From JBHJGM01 sp050331815 (GTDB lineage Bacteria; Verrucomicrobiota; Verrucomicrobiia; Opitutales; JBHJGM01), in NCBI GenBank assembly GCA_050331815.1, contig JBHJGM010000022.1, positions 1-64,000 of the forward strand: 64,000 nucleotides of DNA, in the 5' to 3' direction. Shown here one piece after another: positions 1-9,804 of this stretch; the stretch's first letter is position 1, and each line of letters begins with the position of its first letter. Position numbers and translations under genes: made by a program. Under the pieces are notes generated by a model that searched no databases, had not been told where the DNA came from, and worked only from the letters and a program-made list of their open reading frames with translations.

Positions 1-58
1 GTCATGAGGCACGGTCCAACCGGGCCAATGCCGTGTCAAGCGTGCCGTGGCAGCCGGT

Positions 59-2458
59 CTACAGGCCGATTTCGAGATTAAAGAAAGCGTTGCCCGGGAG
101 TTCCGCCAGAGGAATGGAGGCCTCGAAGATGGTCGCAACGCCTTCGGTGCCAACGGGCTCGAAGACCGCGGCAACGTCGTTGCCTGTCTCGGCGGTGAGG
201 GCTTCACGCCAGCGCACACGGGTAAACGAAAGGTTGGCCTGGGTGTCCTCGCGCAGGCGCAGGACGACGGCGTCACCGTCCAGGCGCAGGCTGAACGGAG
301 CGGAGTTGGGCGCGTTCGGGTCGGTGCCACCATAGAACTCGAAGAGGTTGATCACGCCATCGCCATCGGCGTCGTCGTCCGGTCCGAAGGGATCGAGTTG
401 GGAGATGGCTTGCGGGTTGCCGCCGTCTACGCCGTCGGATTCCGAAAGCGAATCATAATCGAAATCGCCTTCGGGAAAATTCAGACGCTGCCAGGTGAGG
501 AAACCAAACTGGGTTGCGGACAAGGCGGCGTCAGCCTGAATCAGGCCGGCACCCGACTCCGCGTCGAAGCCGGGCGGGTTGATGTCGATGCTGGTGGACT
601 GGAGAGTTTCCAGCACCTGGGCGGGCGTTAGTGAGCCAGGCCCGCCGGATTTTTCGAGCAACAGCGCGGCGACCGCGGCGGCGTGCGGGGCCGCGGCCGA
701 CGTACCGAAAAAGTTGGGGAAGGTGTCGTCATCCTGCAGGTTGAAGCCGGGAATCTGGCTGCTTTGGATGTCCTCGCCGAAGAAGGTTGTGTTGCCGCCA
801 TCGGGCGCGGTGATTTCGGGCTTCGGGCGCAACTCGGGTTCGCTCAGGCGGTTGCCGGCGGTGTCAAAAAGGATGGGGGTGCCGCCGCGTGCGGAGAAGC
901 TTTCGAGCAGGGGCGGGTTCACGCCGAAGGCAGGCGTACCAAAGTAGGGTGCCGCGCCCACGGCGATTGCACCGGCGGCGTTCGCGTGGCCGTAAAGGGT
1001 GGCACTGCCGGTAAAATACTCGTCGATATCCAGGGTGCCGCCCGCGTCGAAATAAATCAGCTTGAGTCTTGCGGGTGCCGCGGCGCCGACCTGCTCGACG
1101 ACCATGTTCAGGCGGGTGTCGGTGCCGGGAATGCCGTCGACGTCCACACCGTTGTAGGTGAACTGAAGGATTTCGACGGCGTCGCCGCCGAGGTTGTTGG
1201 TTTGTGCGGAAAAAAGCGCGCTGCGCTCACCGTCGCCGGTGCCGGTGATGATCAGGTCCAGGTTGACCTGGCAGCCGGGTGCGCCGCTGACCGAGACGAA
1301 GGGCTCATCCCACTGGAGCACGAGCGTGACTTCGGTGCCTGGCGTGACGCTGATCTGCTGGAAGGGATCGTCGCCCGGGCCTGGGTCAAAATCAAAGAGC
1401 GGGCCGCCGCTGAGGCCGACGATGTTCGCCTGCGAGGGGACGAAGCTGGCGTCGTAGGCGCGGTCGGCGTTGTTGCCAGCTGAGGAAAAATACAGCGCCC
1501 CATCGGCCACCACTGTGTCGACCGCCTGGGCGATGACCCCGTCCTGAAACGCGGGTTCGGCAAAGAAGATAATGTCGTCGACGATGATGTCACTGCCCGC
1601 GTCACGCAGGGCGAGGATGTTTTCGGCAAAGGCCACCTGGGTGTTGAAGGCGGTTGCGAATTGCTGGTTGGCCCCGGGCGCGACGTCGAAGATGATCTGC
1701 ATCATGGCGCGTCCTTCATCGATGGTGGAATTGAAGAAGCCGCCAAAGAAGTCTTCGACGATGAGCGGGTCCGGCGGCAGGTCCCCAGTGGCGATATCGT
1801 CGGAGGCGAAGGTGGGTACGAAAAAGGCCGTGTCGTAGCTGTCGGAAAGGGTCCCGATTGTGATGCCTTGCCCCGTGAAGCCTGGCGCTTCAGCGCGCGC
1901 TGCGGGAGCCCCCAGCGCCGGGTCGCCCTGCGAGGTGATTACGCCTGCGTTGCCACGCGCCAACCCGGGACGCATCAGGCGCAGTTCGGCGAGCATGGCG
2001 ATGTTGTCAATCGCGGTGATCGGGGCCAGGCCGGAGATGAGGTGGCCGCGGCTTTTCACCTCAGTGACGCCGAGGGCTCGCAACTGCACCTTCAGCGCCG
2101 CGGTATCGTGCATGGCCACGCACTCCACCCAGCGCCGATCCGGCTGCAGGCTGAAGGGAGTATTCCAGCGATAAAAGCCGCCGAGGTTTGTTGGCCGAGT
2201 GGCCCCCTGGCTGATAAAGTAATCCACCAGCAGTGACCGCTCGACCTTACTCATGGGCCCATCCGCGCCGACGAGATCCTCGCCGTGAAATGCCAGCAAG
2301 GCTTCGCGGAACGCCGCCATGCCCGATTGCACATACACAGGCTGGATGGCCTGCGGGGCGTTACTTCCCGTAGCCAAGGCGGGACGCAGGCCCACCAGCA
2401 GAATCACCGCGACGCTGAACGGCAGTATCTGGCAAAATCTGTTTAGGCAGCGGCACAT
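59..2458 (-). CDS. Secreted S8 (subtilisin-like) serine peptidase, atypical His-less form
   Basis: A 799-residue exported protein. A signal peptide (hydrophobic ILPFSVAVILLVG, cleavage near ALA-T at about residue 30) is followed by a long N-terminal region. The S8-like domain shows GTLSDSYD (Asp206), SSAGN (oxyanion Asn329) and GTSAAAPH (Ser587). Where subtilases have the HGT histidine, this protein has DEGRAMMQII (Glu248). A C-terminal acidic segment near DDDADGDGV looks like a thrombospondin-3/EF-hand calcium motif. The family cleaves proteins outside the cytoplasm; whether this variant is active is not clear. It stands alone, downstream of the fur/TPR pair on the same strand with a gap of about 160 bases. 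The family call is firm and the activity is inferred. Confidence 0.85.
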   Translation of the reverse strand: MCRCLNRFCQILPFSVAVILLVGLRPALATGSNAPQAIQPVYVQSGMAAFREALLAFHGEDLVGADGPMSKVERSLLVDYFISQGATRPTNLGGFYRWNTPFSLQPDRRWVECVAMHDTAALKVQLRALGVTEVKSRGHLISGLAPITAIDNIAMLAELRLMRPGLARGNAGVITSQGDPALGAPAARAEAPGFTGQGITIGTLSDSYDTAFFVPTFASDDIATGDLPPDPLIVEDFFGGFFNSTIDEGRAMMQIIFDVAPGANQQFATAFNTQVAFAENILALRDAGSDIIVDDIIFFAEPAFQDGVIAQAVDTVVADGALYFSSAGNNADRAYDASFVPSQANIVGLSGGPLFDFDPGPGDDPFQQISVTPGTEVTLVLQWDEPFVSVSGAPGCQVNLDLIITGTGDGERSALFSAQTNNLGGDAVEILQFTYNGVDVDGIPGTDTRLNMVVEQVGAAAPARLKLIYFDAGGTLDIDEYFTGSATLYGHANAAGAIAVGAAPYFGTPAFGVNPPLLESFSARGGTPILFDTAGNRLSEPELRPKPEITAPDGGNTTFFGEDIQSSQIPGFNLQDDDTFPNFFGTSAAAPHAAAVAALLLEKSGGPGSLTPAQVLETLQSTSIDINPPGFDAESGAGLIQADAALSATQFGFLTWQRLNFPEGDFDYDSLSESDGVDGGNPQAISQLDPFGPDDDADGDGVINLFEFYGGTDPNAPNSAPFSLRLDGDAVVLRLREDTQANLSFTRVRWREALTAETGNDVAAVFEPVGTEGVATIFEASIPLAELPGNAFFNLEIGL

Positions 2459-2616
2459 GCGCGGACGGAGGTACAGGTGAGGTCGAACTAGGCAACGGCT
2501 TTATGGAAATAGAACGCAATCGCGCCGAATTCACCCGGCATACTCATGCAACCTCCGTAAACGCGAAAAGTTGCGGACGGTTCGCAGCCTTTTTGGCCGC
2601 TTGAGCGGGTTTCCCC

Positions 2617-2988
2617 TTAGGAAAACGTACTGCGTTCGAGTTCGGCGATCAGCTTGCGAAAGCCGGGGTGTCCCCAAAGGCACTCCAAGTCGGGGTCCTG
2701 CCGCATCCATTCCACATCGAGGTAACCCAGTTCGACAGCTTCGTTGAGGGCGCGCAGGGCATCGGCCTTGCGGTGCTTGAGCGCCAGCGAGCAGGCGAGG
2801 TTGTAGTATGCGGTGGGATTGTCGGGCTGCAGGCGCACCAGCTTGCGGTCCATTTTCAAGCCCTCGTCCACGCGGCCGTTGCGGGCGTACAGGCCCCCGA
2901 GAATTTCAACCACCTGTGGATCGCGCGGCGTGCGTTTGAGCAGACATTCGAAGAAATCGATATCAAACTGGGAATCGTCGCGCTTCAT
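2617..2988 (-). CDS. TPR-repeat protein
   Basis: A 123-residue soluble protein with at least two tetratricopeptide-like helices pairs: one around residues 18-50 (VVEILGGLYARNGRVDEGLKMD) and one around 55-88 (PTAYYNLACSLALKHRKADA). The tail LWGHPGFRKLIAELE is typical of small TPR proteins that end after a single aspartate-rich turn. TPRs mediate protein-protein contacts; no enzymatic motif is present. It starts 21 bases after the Fur-family gene on the same strand, so the two are probably co-transcribed. The partner protein cannot be told from sequence. Confidence 0.8.
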   Translation of the reverse strand: MKRDDSQFDIDFFECLLKRTPRDPQVVEILGGLYARNGRVDEGLKMDRKLVRLQPDNPTAYYNLACSLALKHRKADALRALNEAVELGYLDVEWMRQDPDLECLWGHPGFRKLIAELERSTFS

Positions 2989-3009
2989 GAGTGCAGGTAT
3001 CGAAAGTAG

Positions 3010-3498
3010 CTACGTTTTTTTTAGGGCGGCCTCGCACGGCTTCACCGTTTTGTTGCAGTGGGCAATGACCTGCAAGCGTTGAGTGACGGCGGTCATGTCC
3101 AGCTTTTCGGCGACGGACTGGCCGTACCAATCCATGAAGGGTGCATCGACCTCAAAGATCTTGTCACAGTCCTGACAGATGACTTGGGCCTGAAAGGATT
3201 TTTCCTCGTGGTTGGACGTGTAGTATTTGTTGTCGCGGCCAACGTCGACTTCGCGCACCAGGTTGCTCTCGGTCAGGATGGGGAGCGTACGGTACACGGT
3301 GGCTCGCGAGACTGAATCGTCCAAGGCCCGTGCCCGTTCCAGCAGATCTTCAGCGGTGAAGTGCTCGACGCAATCGCTCGCGGCATCGAAGATAGCGAGG
3401 CGTTGGTTGGTGACCCGCAGGCCTTTTCGGATTAGAAACTCCTTGAAGGCGCCACGCGGGTCGCTCAGATCGGGCATTCTTGCGGAGGGGCGATGCAT
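3010..3498 (-). CDS. Fur-family metal-dependent transcriptional regulator
   Basis: A 162-residue protein with the Fur winged-helix domain: LRVTNQRLAIFDA, then HFTAEDLLERAR, then the recognition-helix region SRATVYRTLPILTESNLV. The dimerisation/metal domain has YTSNHEEKSFQAQVICQDCDKIFEV with a CxxC pair. The usual second CxxC is replaced by a wider Cys pair in HCNKTVKPC. It could be Fur, PerR or Zur-like; sequence alone does not decide the metal or signal. A shorter start at 3477 (MPDLSD) is also possible and leaves the domain intact. Divergent from priA and just upstream of the TPR gene. Confidence 0.88.
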   Translation of the reverse strand: MHRPSARMPDLSDPRGAFKEFLIRKGLRVTNQRLAIFDAASDCVEHFTAEDLLERARALDDSVSRATVYRTLPILTESNLVREVDVGRDNKYYTSNHEEKSFQAQVICQDCDKIFEVDAPFMDWYGQSVAEKLDMTAVTQRLQVIAHCNKTVKPCEAALKKT

Positions 3499-3610
3499 GC
3501 GTCAGACGTCGTATTCAAGCTGACACTGCGTCCGGTCTGCGTCAATGCCCAGTCTAAAGGGCGATTGTTCAGGCACGCCCCAATCAGCCGGTGCGGTGAA
3601 AGAAGCGTTG

Positions 3611-5866
3611 ATGACAGAAGCAAAGGCGAGTCGAGAGATACTGCACGCGGTGTCGGTCCATCCGCTGGCGGGAGTCGGGCGCGCCTTGACGTACAAGGTG
3701 CCGCAGTCGCTGTTGGGCCGGATGCTGCCGGGCATGCTCGTGCAGGTGCCCCTGGGGCGTCGACAGGTTCAGGGCGTGGTGACGGGCCCGGGAGACCCGC
3801 GACAGGGCCACCTGAAACACATCCTCGCGATGGTGCATCCGGAGCCGGTCCTCTCGCCTGACTTGATACAACTGGCCGAGTGGCTGGCTCGCTACTATGC
3901 GGCGCCGCTGCAAGGCGTTTACGAGCTGATGCTGCCGGGGGCGGTACGTTCCGGTATGAAGCCCAAGGTGGTGCGGCAGATCCAAACGGGGCGAGAGCCA
4001 AGCGCCGAGGAAATGGCTGCGTTGGAACGACGCGCGCCCAAGCAGGCCGAGCTTTTGAGATTCTTGGCACAGCAGTCGCAGCCCTTGCCGCGCGGTGCGG
4101 TACTTGCGCGTTTAAAGGTGGGTGCGCCCAGCCTCGACAGCCTGATCGGCAAGGGCTTTGTATCGGAAATTTCGATACAGACTGAACGCGCGCCCTACGA
4201 GGACGATCTGGGTGAGGCCGAATTGATCGCGGCGAAGGCCTATGAGCTAAATCTTGAGCAGCAGGCGGCGGTGGACGATGTCCTTGCTTCGCTGGAGGCC
4301 GGCGCGTTTCGCACGCACTTGCTGCACGGCGTCACCGGCTCGGGCAAGACGGAGGTCTACCTGCATGCCTTGCGTAAGGTGTTGGCAGTGGGTGGTGCCG
4401 GTATTTTTTTGGTGCCCGAAGTCGCCTTGACGCCGCAGACCCTCGGGCGGTTGCAGGCACGCCTCGAAGGCACCGGGACGCGCGCCGTGGTCTGGCACAG
4501 TCACTTGTCGGCGGGCGAGCGCTTCGACGCGTGGATGGCAATGGCTCGGGGCGAGGCACGCGTGGTGGTTGGGCCGCGCAGTGCCTTGTTCGCGCCGCTC
4601 AAAAATTTGCAGCTGATCATTGTCGATGAAGAGCACGAAGCTGCTTACAAGCAGGAGGAGACGCCGCGTTACCATGGCCGGGATGTGGCCGTATACCGCG
4701 CGCGGTTGAACAATGCGGTCTGTGTGCTCGGTTCGGCCACGCCCTCGCTGGAGTCGTTGTACAACGTGCGCCAGAAGGGCTACCGGCTCAACCGGCTGAG
4801 CAAGCGCGTGGACCAGAGCCAGTTGCCGGCCGTGTACGTTGTCGACATGAAGCCCGAGGCGCTCAGGGCCAAGGGCGTGCCGCTGCTCTCCACGATGCTC
4901 GCGGACAAACTCAAGGAGCGCTTCGAAAAGCGTGAGCAGAGCATTCTTTTCATCAACCGGCGGGGATTTTCGCGGCGAGTGCTGTGCCCGGATTGTGGAT
5001 ACACCGCCGAGTGTCCGCACTGCTCTCTCACGCTGACTTATCACCGCACGGATGCGCGCGTGCGCTGCCATTTGTGCGGCTATGCAGAGCCCGCGCCCAA
5101 GCGCTGCCCGCAGTGTCGCTCGGCGGAGATTCGCTGGAAGAGCTTTGGCACGCAAAAGGTGGAGGACGTGGTCGGAAAGATTCTGCCGGCGGCGAAAATT
5201 GTGCGCCTTGATGCCGACACGATGCAGAAGAAAAATCTCTTTCGGAAAATCCTCACCGAGTTTCGTCAGGGTCGTATTGATGTGCTGGTAGGCACGCAAA
5301 TGATCGCCAAAGGGCTGGACTTTCCCAACGTGACTCTGGTTGGGCTGGTCGATGCGGACCTCTCACTGCACGTGCCGGATTTTCGCGCCGGCGAGCGCAC
5401 ATTCCAGTTGATCGTGCAGGTGGCCGGGCGAGCGGGGCGCGGCGATCAGGCCGGAGAGGTCGTCATCCAGACATTTACACCACACGCGCCGCCCATTCAG
5501 TACGCGCGCCGGGTTGATTTTGAGGGCTACCTTGATGAGGAACTGGAGCAGCGTCAGGAGTTTCATTACCCGCCGTTTCGGCACCTCGTGCGACACCTCT
5601 TTCGCGGGCGCAATCCGGAGAAGGTTGCCTTCTTCGCCGAAAAATGGTCCGAGCATCTGCAAAAGCACCTCGAACTACCCATGGAGATTCGCGGCCCGGC
5701 CCCCGCGCCGATCGAAAAGGCCAAAGATTTTTACCGGTTCCAGTTGTGGTATTTCGTGGGCAACGTCTCAAAAACCGTGCCTGAAATCGTGAAGCTGCGC
5801 GCGGACTTCCGCCTCGATGAGGACGTACTCGATGTCCTTGACGTGGATCCGGTGGACCTGGGGTGA
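3611..5866 (+). CDS. priA: Primosomal protein N' (replication restart helicase PriA)
   Basis: A 751-residue superfamily 2 DNA helicase that reloads the replisome at stalled forks. The N-terminal DNA-binding domain begins with AVSVHPLAGVGRALTYKVP. Walker A is GVTGSGKTEVY (about residue 240), followed by the DEEH box in VDEEHEAAYKQ (about 339). The zinc-binding insert has four Cys pairs between about residues 458 and 505 (CPDC, CPHC, CHLC, CPQC). Late helicase motifs VGTQMIAKGLDFPNV and QVAGRAGRGD are present. The start at MTEAKAS was chosen over an upstream in-frame ATG (3545) because the extra residues lie in the fur-priA intergenic region and show no family similarity. Confidence 0.95.
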   Translation: MTEAKASREILHAVSVHPLAGVGRALTYKVPQSLLGRMLPGMLVQVPLGRRQVQGVVTGPGDPRQGHLKHILAMVHPEPVLSPDLIQLAEWLARYYAAPLQGVYELMLPGAVRSGMKPKVVRQIQTGREPSAEEMAALERRAPKQAELLRFLAQQSQPLPRGAVLARLKVGAPSLDSLIGKGFVSEISIQTERAPYEDDLGEAELIAAKAYELNLEQQAAVDDVLASLEAGAFRTHLLHGVTGSGKTEVYLHALRKVLAVGGAGIFLVPEVALTPQTLGRLQARLEGTGTRAVVWHSHLSAGERFDAWMAMARGEARVVVGPRSALFAPLKNLQLIIVDEEHEAAYKQEETPRYHGRDVAVYRARLNNAVCVLGSATPSLESLYNVRQKGYRLNRLSKRVDQSQLPAVYVVDMKPEALRAKGVPLLSTMLADKLKERFEKREQSILFINRRGFSRRVLCPDCGYTAECPHCSLTLTYHRTDARVRCHLCGYAEPAPKRCPQCRSAEIRWKSFGTQKVEDVVGKILPAAKIVRLDADTMQKKNLFRKILTEFRQGRIDVLVGTQMIAKGLDFPNVTLVGLVDADLSLHVPDFRAGERTFQLIVQVAGRAGRGDQAGEVVIQTFTPHAPPIQYARRVDFEGYLDEELEQRQEFHYPPFRHLVRHLFRGRNPEKVAFFAEKWSEHLQKHLELPMEIRGPAPAPIEKAKDFYRFQLWYFVGNVSKTVPEIVKLRADFRLDEDVLDVLDVDPVDLG

Positions 5867-5875
5867 AGTTGCTTT

Positions 5876-5907
5876 GCAAGCAGTATGCTTGCGGATTTGA
5901 GTCAAAT
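5876..5907. promoter_or_regulatory. Two adjacent palindromes, probable antitoxin operator
   Basis: Two perfect inverted repeats lie just before the FitA-like coding start. The first is GCAAGC-N5-GCTTGC (5876-5892). The second is ATTTGA-G-TCAAAT (5895-5907). Ribbon-helix-helix antitoxins usually bind paired palindromes in their own promoter, so this is most likely the old operator of the broken FitAB-like locus. Binding itself is inferred. Confidence 0.5.
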
Positions 5908-5932
5908 TGACGATGCTGACCACACGCCAACC

Positions 5933-6032
5933 ATGACCATACGCGACGTGCCGGATGAACTGCTGGCGCGATTGAAGGAACGCGCCAAACAGCAACGCCG
6001 CAGCCTGAATCAGGAAGTGCTCCGGCTGCTTT
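5933..6032 (+). pseudogene. Truncated FitA-like ribbon-helix-helix antitoxin
   Basis: The N-terminal part MTIRDVPDELLARLKERAKQ with SLNQEVLRLL is a typical FitA/VapB Arc-type ribbon-helix-helix domain. After about residue 33 the similarity stops and the frame runs into out-of-frame toxin sequence, ending at a TGA at 6104-6106. Normal FitA antitoxins carry a further C-terminal tail that wraps the toxin; here it is missing. The intact DNA-binding part could still bind the palindromes upstream. An earlier in-frame ATG at 5885 lies inside the operator-like repeat and was not used. Confidence 0.7.
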
Positions 6033-6035
6033 TGG

Positions 6036-6263
6036 GAGCTTTCTCAGCTATTGGAAACGCTTCCTTTGCTGGCTTGGAGTTGTTCGGTCTGTGCGCATTT
6101 CGGTGAGGTCAAAGCACGGCTTGAGCGGGAGGGCCAACGTCTGCCGGATGCTGACCTGTGGATTGCGGCGTTTGCGCTGGAACGAGATGCGGTGCTGGTC
6201 ACCGGCAATGCGCGGCATTTTAAGCGTATTGCAGACCTACGTATCGAAGATTGGATACAGTAG
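6036..6263 (+). pseudogene. Remnant of a FitB/VapC-type PIN-domain toxin (N-terminus deleted)
   Basis: This frame reads WELSQLLETLPLLAW, then GEVKARLEREGQRLPDADLWIAA, LVTGNARHFKRI and ends LRIEDWIQ. That is the second half of a PIN ribonuclease, with the DADLWIAA aspartate and the LVTGN motif. About the first 55 residues, with the first catalytic Asp and the Glu, are absent. The frame joins directly to the truncated antitoxin near 6030, one frame off, which fits a single internal deletion spanning the antitoxin tail and toxin head. It cannot make an active PIN nuclease. Confidence 0.75.
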
Positions 6264-6277
6264 CAGCTTTTTTACTC

Positions 6278-6298
6278 CGCAAAGCGCTTCGCTTTGCG
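6278..6298. repeat. Perfect stem-loop between convergent TA loci
   Basis: Nine-base arms CGCAAAGCG and CGCTTTGCG surround a 3-base loop. It lies between the 3' ends of the PIN remnant (plus strand) and the Doc-like gene (minus strand). No T-run follows the stem on either strand, so it is not a canonical intrinsic terminator; it may still block readthrough or be a small repeated element. Confidence 0.6.
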
Positions 6299-6311
6299 CC
6301 GCCGAGGTGGC

Positions 6312-6719
6312 TTAAGATTCGCCAGGCATTGCTCGCTGAACAAAAAATTCAGTTAACGCATCCTTGCTGATTTGTCCGGCTGCGATACCAAGGACTAAGG
6401 TTTCGAGTTGGTCAACACCCGCCTGTAGCACCAGTCCGCAGGCGTCGAAAAAAATTAGCGCAGAGCGCGCGGCACATTGTTTGTTGCCATCCACCAACGG
6501 ATGATTCTGGCAGAGATAAAACAGGTAAGCCGCTGCCACTGCCTCAACAGACGAGTGAAGAAGTTTGCCGCCAAACGTGGCTTGTGGGGCATAGACAGCT
6601 GCTTCTAGTACGCCTTCGTCACGAATGCCTGTGCCGCCGCCTTCGCGTTCCAGACTGTCACGATGCAGTTTTTTCACCTGCTCCAACGAGAGCCAGGGAA
6701 CTGGACTAGGCAGCTCCAT
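6312..6719 (-). CDS. Doc (death-on-curing) family Fic-fold toxin
   Basis: A 135-residue protein with the Doc layout: WLSLEQVKKLHRDSLEREGG, GIRDEGVLEAAVYAPQATFGG, the core AAAYLFYLCQNHPLVDGNK, and a C-terminal helix. Doc toxins phosphorylate elongation factor Tu and stop translation. The Fic-type signature is normally HPFxDGNKR; here it reads HPLVDGNKQ, so the arginine that contacts the nucleotide phosphates is Gln81. His73, Asp77 and Lys80 are kept. It starts two bases after the AbrB-like antitoxin gene and is surely its operon partner. Confidence 0.87.
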   Translation of the reverse strand: MELPSPVPWLSLEQVKKLHRDSLEREGGGTGIRDEGVLEAAVYAPQATFGGKLLHSSVEAVAAAYLFYLCQNHPLVDGNKQCAARSALIFFDACGLVLQAGVDQLETLVLGIAAGQISKDALTEFFVQRAMPGES

Positions 6720-6721
6720 GG

Positions 6722-6946
6722 TTAGGCTAGACGCTTGAATAACTCAGCATACTTTTCGTTCACCCGTTGGCGCGAAGCTTCGAATTTGCCGTCGGGCATC
6801 GTGCCAGATTCGGGGGTCAAAACGATAGAACGACCAGACAGAGTGACATGTACTTTCGAACCAACGCTAAGACCGATTTGCTCCAAAATGGCTTTATCGA
6901 TCGCGATACCTTGAGAATTTCCGATCCGCGTTATTGTTTTAACCAT
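6722..6946 (-). CDS. AbrB/MazE-family antitoxin (SpoVT-AbrB swapped-hairpin)
   Basis: A 74-residue protein with the swapped-hairpin DNA-binding fold: VKTITRIGNSQGIAIDKAILEQIGL then GSKVHVTLSGRSIVLTP. The C-terminal tail (residues 48-74) is charged and probably masks the Doc-like toxin encoded directly downstream. Genomes commonly pair this antitoxin class with Doc. An inverted repeat touches the start codon, which fits autoregulation. No Shine-Dalgarno sequence is visible. Confidence 0.87.
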   Translation of the reverse strand: MVKTITRIGNSQGIAIDKAILEQIGLSVGSKVHVTLSGRSIVLTPESGTMPDGKFEASRQRVNEKYAELFKRLA

Positions 6947-6960
6947 GTTATTACGATAAC
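6947..6960. promoter_or_regulatory. Inverted repeat abutting the AbrB-like antitoxin start
   Basis: GTTAT-TACG-ATAAC is a perfect 5-4-5 palindrome whose left arm touches the antitoxin ATG (6944-6946, minus strand). It takes the place where a ribosome binding site would be expected. It is a likely operator for the antitoxin or antitoxin-toxin complex; no binding data can be had from sequence. Confidence 0.4.
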
Positions 6961-7135
6961 CAGCCTTATTGGAACATCAAGCTGTAAAGGGCCTCTGTCG
7001 CCTTTTCGCAAACGGGGCCTAGACGCGGGGACCGCTGACGTTTTAAGTTGGTGCTTTGTTGGAGGTGGCAAACATTCTACCTACCCGGTCTTCTCCACTA
7101 CCGTTTTGATTGCTTATTCTCGATTTTGCTGACCC

Positions 7136-9109
<1,974 letters not shown>

Positions 9110-9145
9110 GGCATTTCGCGCAGGACAGTTTCCCAGTCAATAACC

Positions 9146-9592
9146 CTAAGGCTGCCAGTTGGAAGGCGCATCGGGAATGGCGGCATCACTGAAGACGACA
9201 CCGGCGCGCTGCACTTCCTGGTAAGGCAGCAGCCAGACAAGGCTCTCGTCGTGCAGGTCAGCCACCTGAATGCGATTGCCGAAAGGATCGCGGAAATCGC
9301 AGTCGAAACCCTCGATCAGCGACAGGCCGTAATCCCGGCTGACTTTTTGCCGCACGGCTTCCAGTTGGTCACGGTCACGGACGATCAGGCCGAAGTGTCC
9401 ATCATGATTGGGCGGCATTTTTTCGACCCGCGTCAGGGCCAGAAACTGATGCTGCCCCACGTAGAGAAATGCGTGATCTTCGTCCTGGTGACGCAGCTTC
9501 AGGCCAAAGACATCGGTGTAAAAGTTCACCGCGCCTGCAATGTCGGTGACCTCCAGAGCGACATGGTTGATGCCGTAGGTTTGCACGTTCAT
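9146..9592 (-). CDS. VOC-family (glyoxalase/bleomycin resistance-like) protein
   Basis: A 148-residue protein with one vicinal-oxygen-chelate fold: YGINHVALEVTDIAGAVNFYTDVFGLKL, then HFGLIVRDRDQLEAVRQKV, then DCDFRDPFGNRIQVADLHDESL. The His of NHVALEV, the His of GHFGL and a late acidic residue are candidate metal ligands. These proteins include dioxygenases, isomerases and resistance proteins; the substrate cannot be told. ATG 9592 (MNVQTYG) was preferred to ATG 9607 because the fold begins right there. It converges on acs. Confidence 0.85.
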   Translation of the reverse strand: MNVQTYGINHVALEVTDIAGAVNFYTDVFGLKLRHQDEDHAFLYVGQHQFLALTRVEKMPPNHDGHFGLIVRDRDQLEAVRQKVSRDYGLSLIEGFDCDFRDPFGNRIQVADLHDESLVWLLPYQEVQRAGVVFSDAAIPDAPSNWQP

Positions 9593-9804
9593 GGCACACA
9601 AAGCCATTCGCTCCCGCAGAGCGCAACCAGCCCCGGCCGATTACCTTGGTTCGGTCATTCAACTACCGAGCCGAAGCTGCTTCAAAACGTCGATTAAGTA
9701 CGAAAGAAAAATCACGAATTCTACAAAGTAGCCGCGTCGTTGCCACGCTGGCGGGGCTTTTTCATATCTGATTATACGCTTTAGGGCCCGTTCGTTTACT
9801 TGCC

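Noticed and set aside
4247..5299. A 350-codon open frame antisense to priA
   Set aside because: Shadow frame within the helicase domain of priA, without signal, domain or ribosome site.
6278..6298. Intrinsic terminator between the PIN remnant and the Doc gene
   Set aside because: The stem is perfect, but no T-run follows it on either strand.
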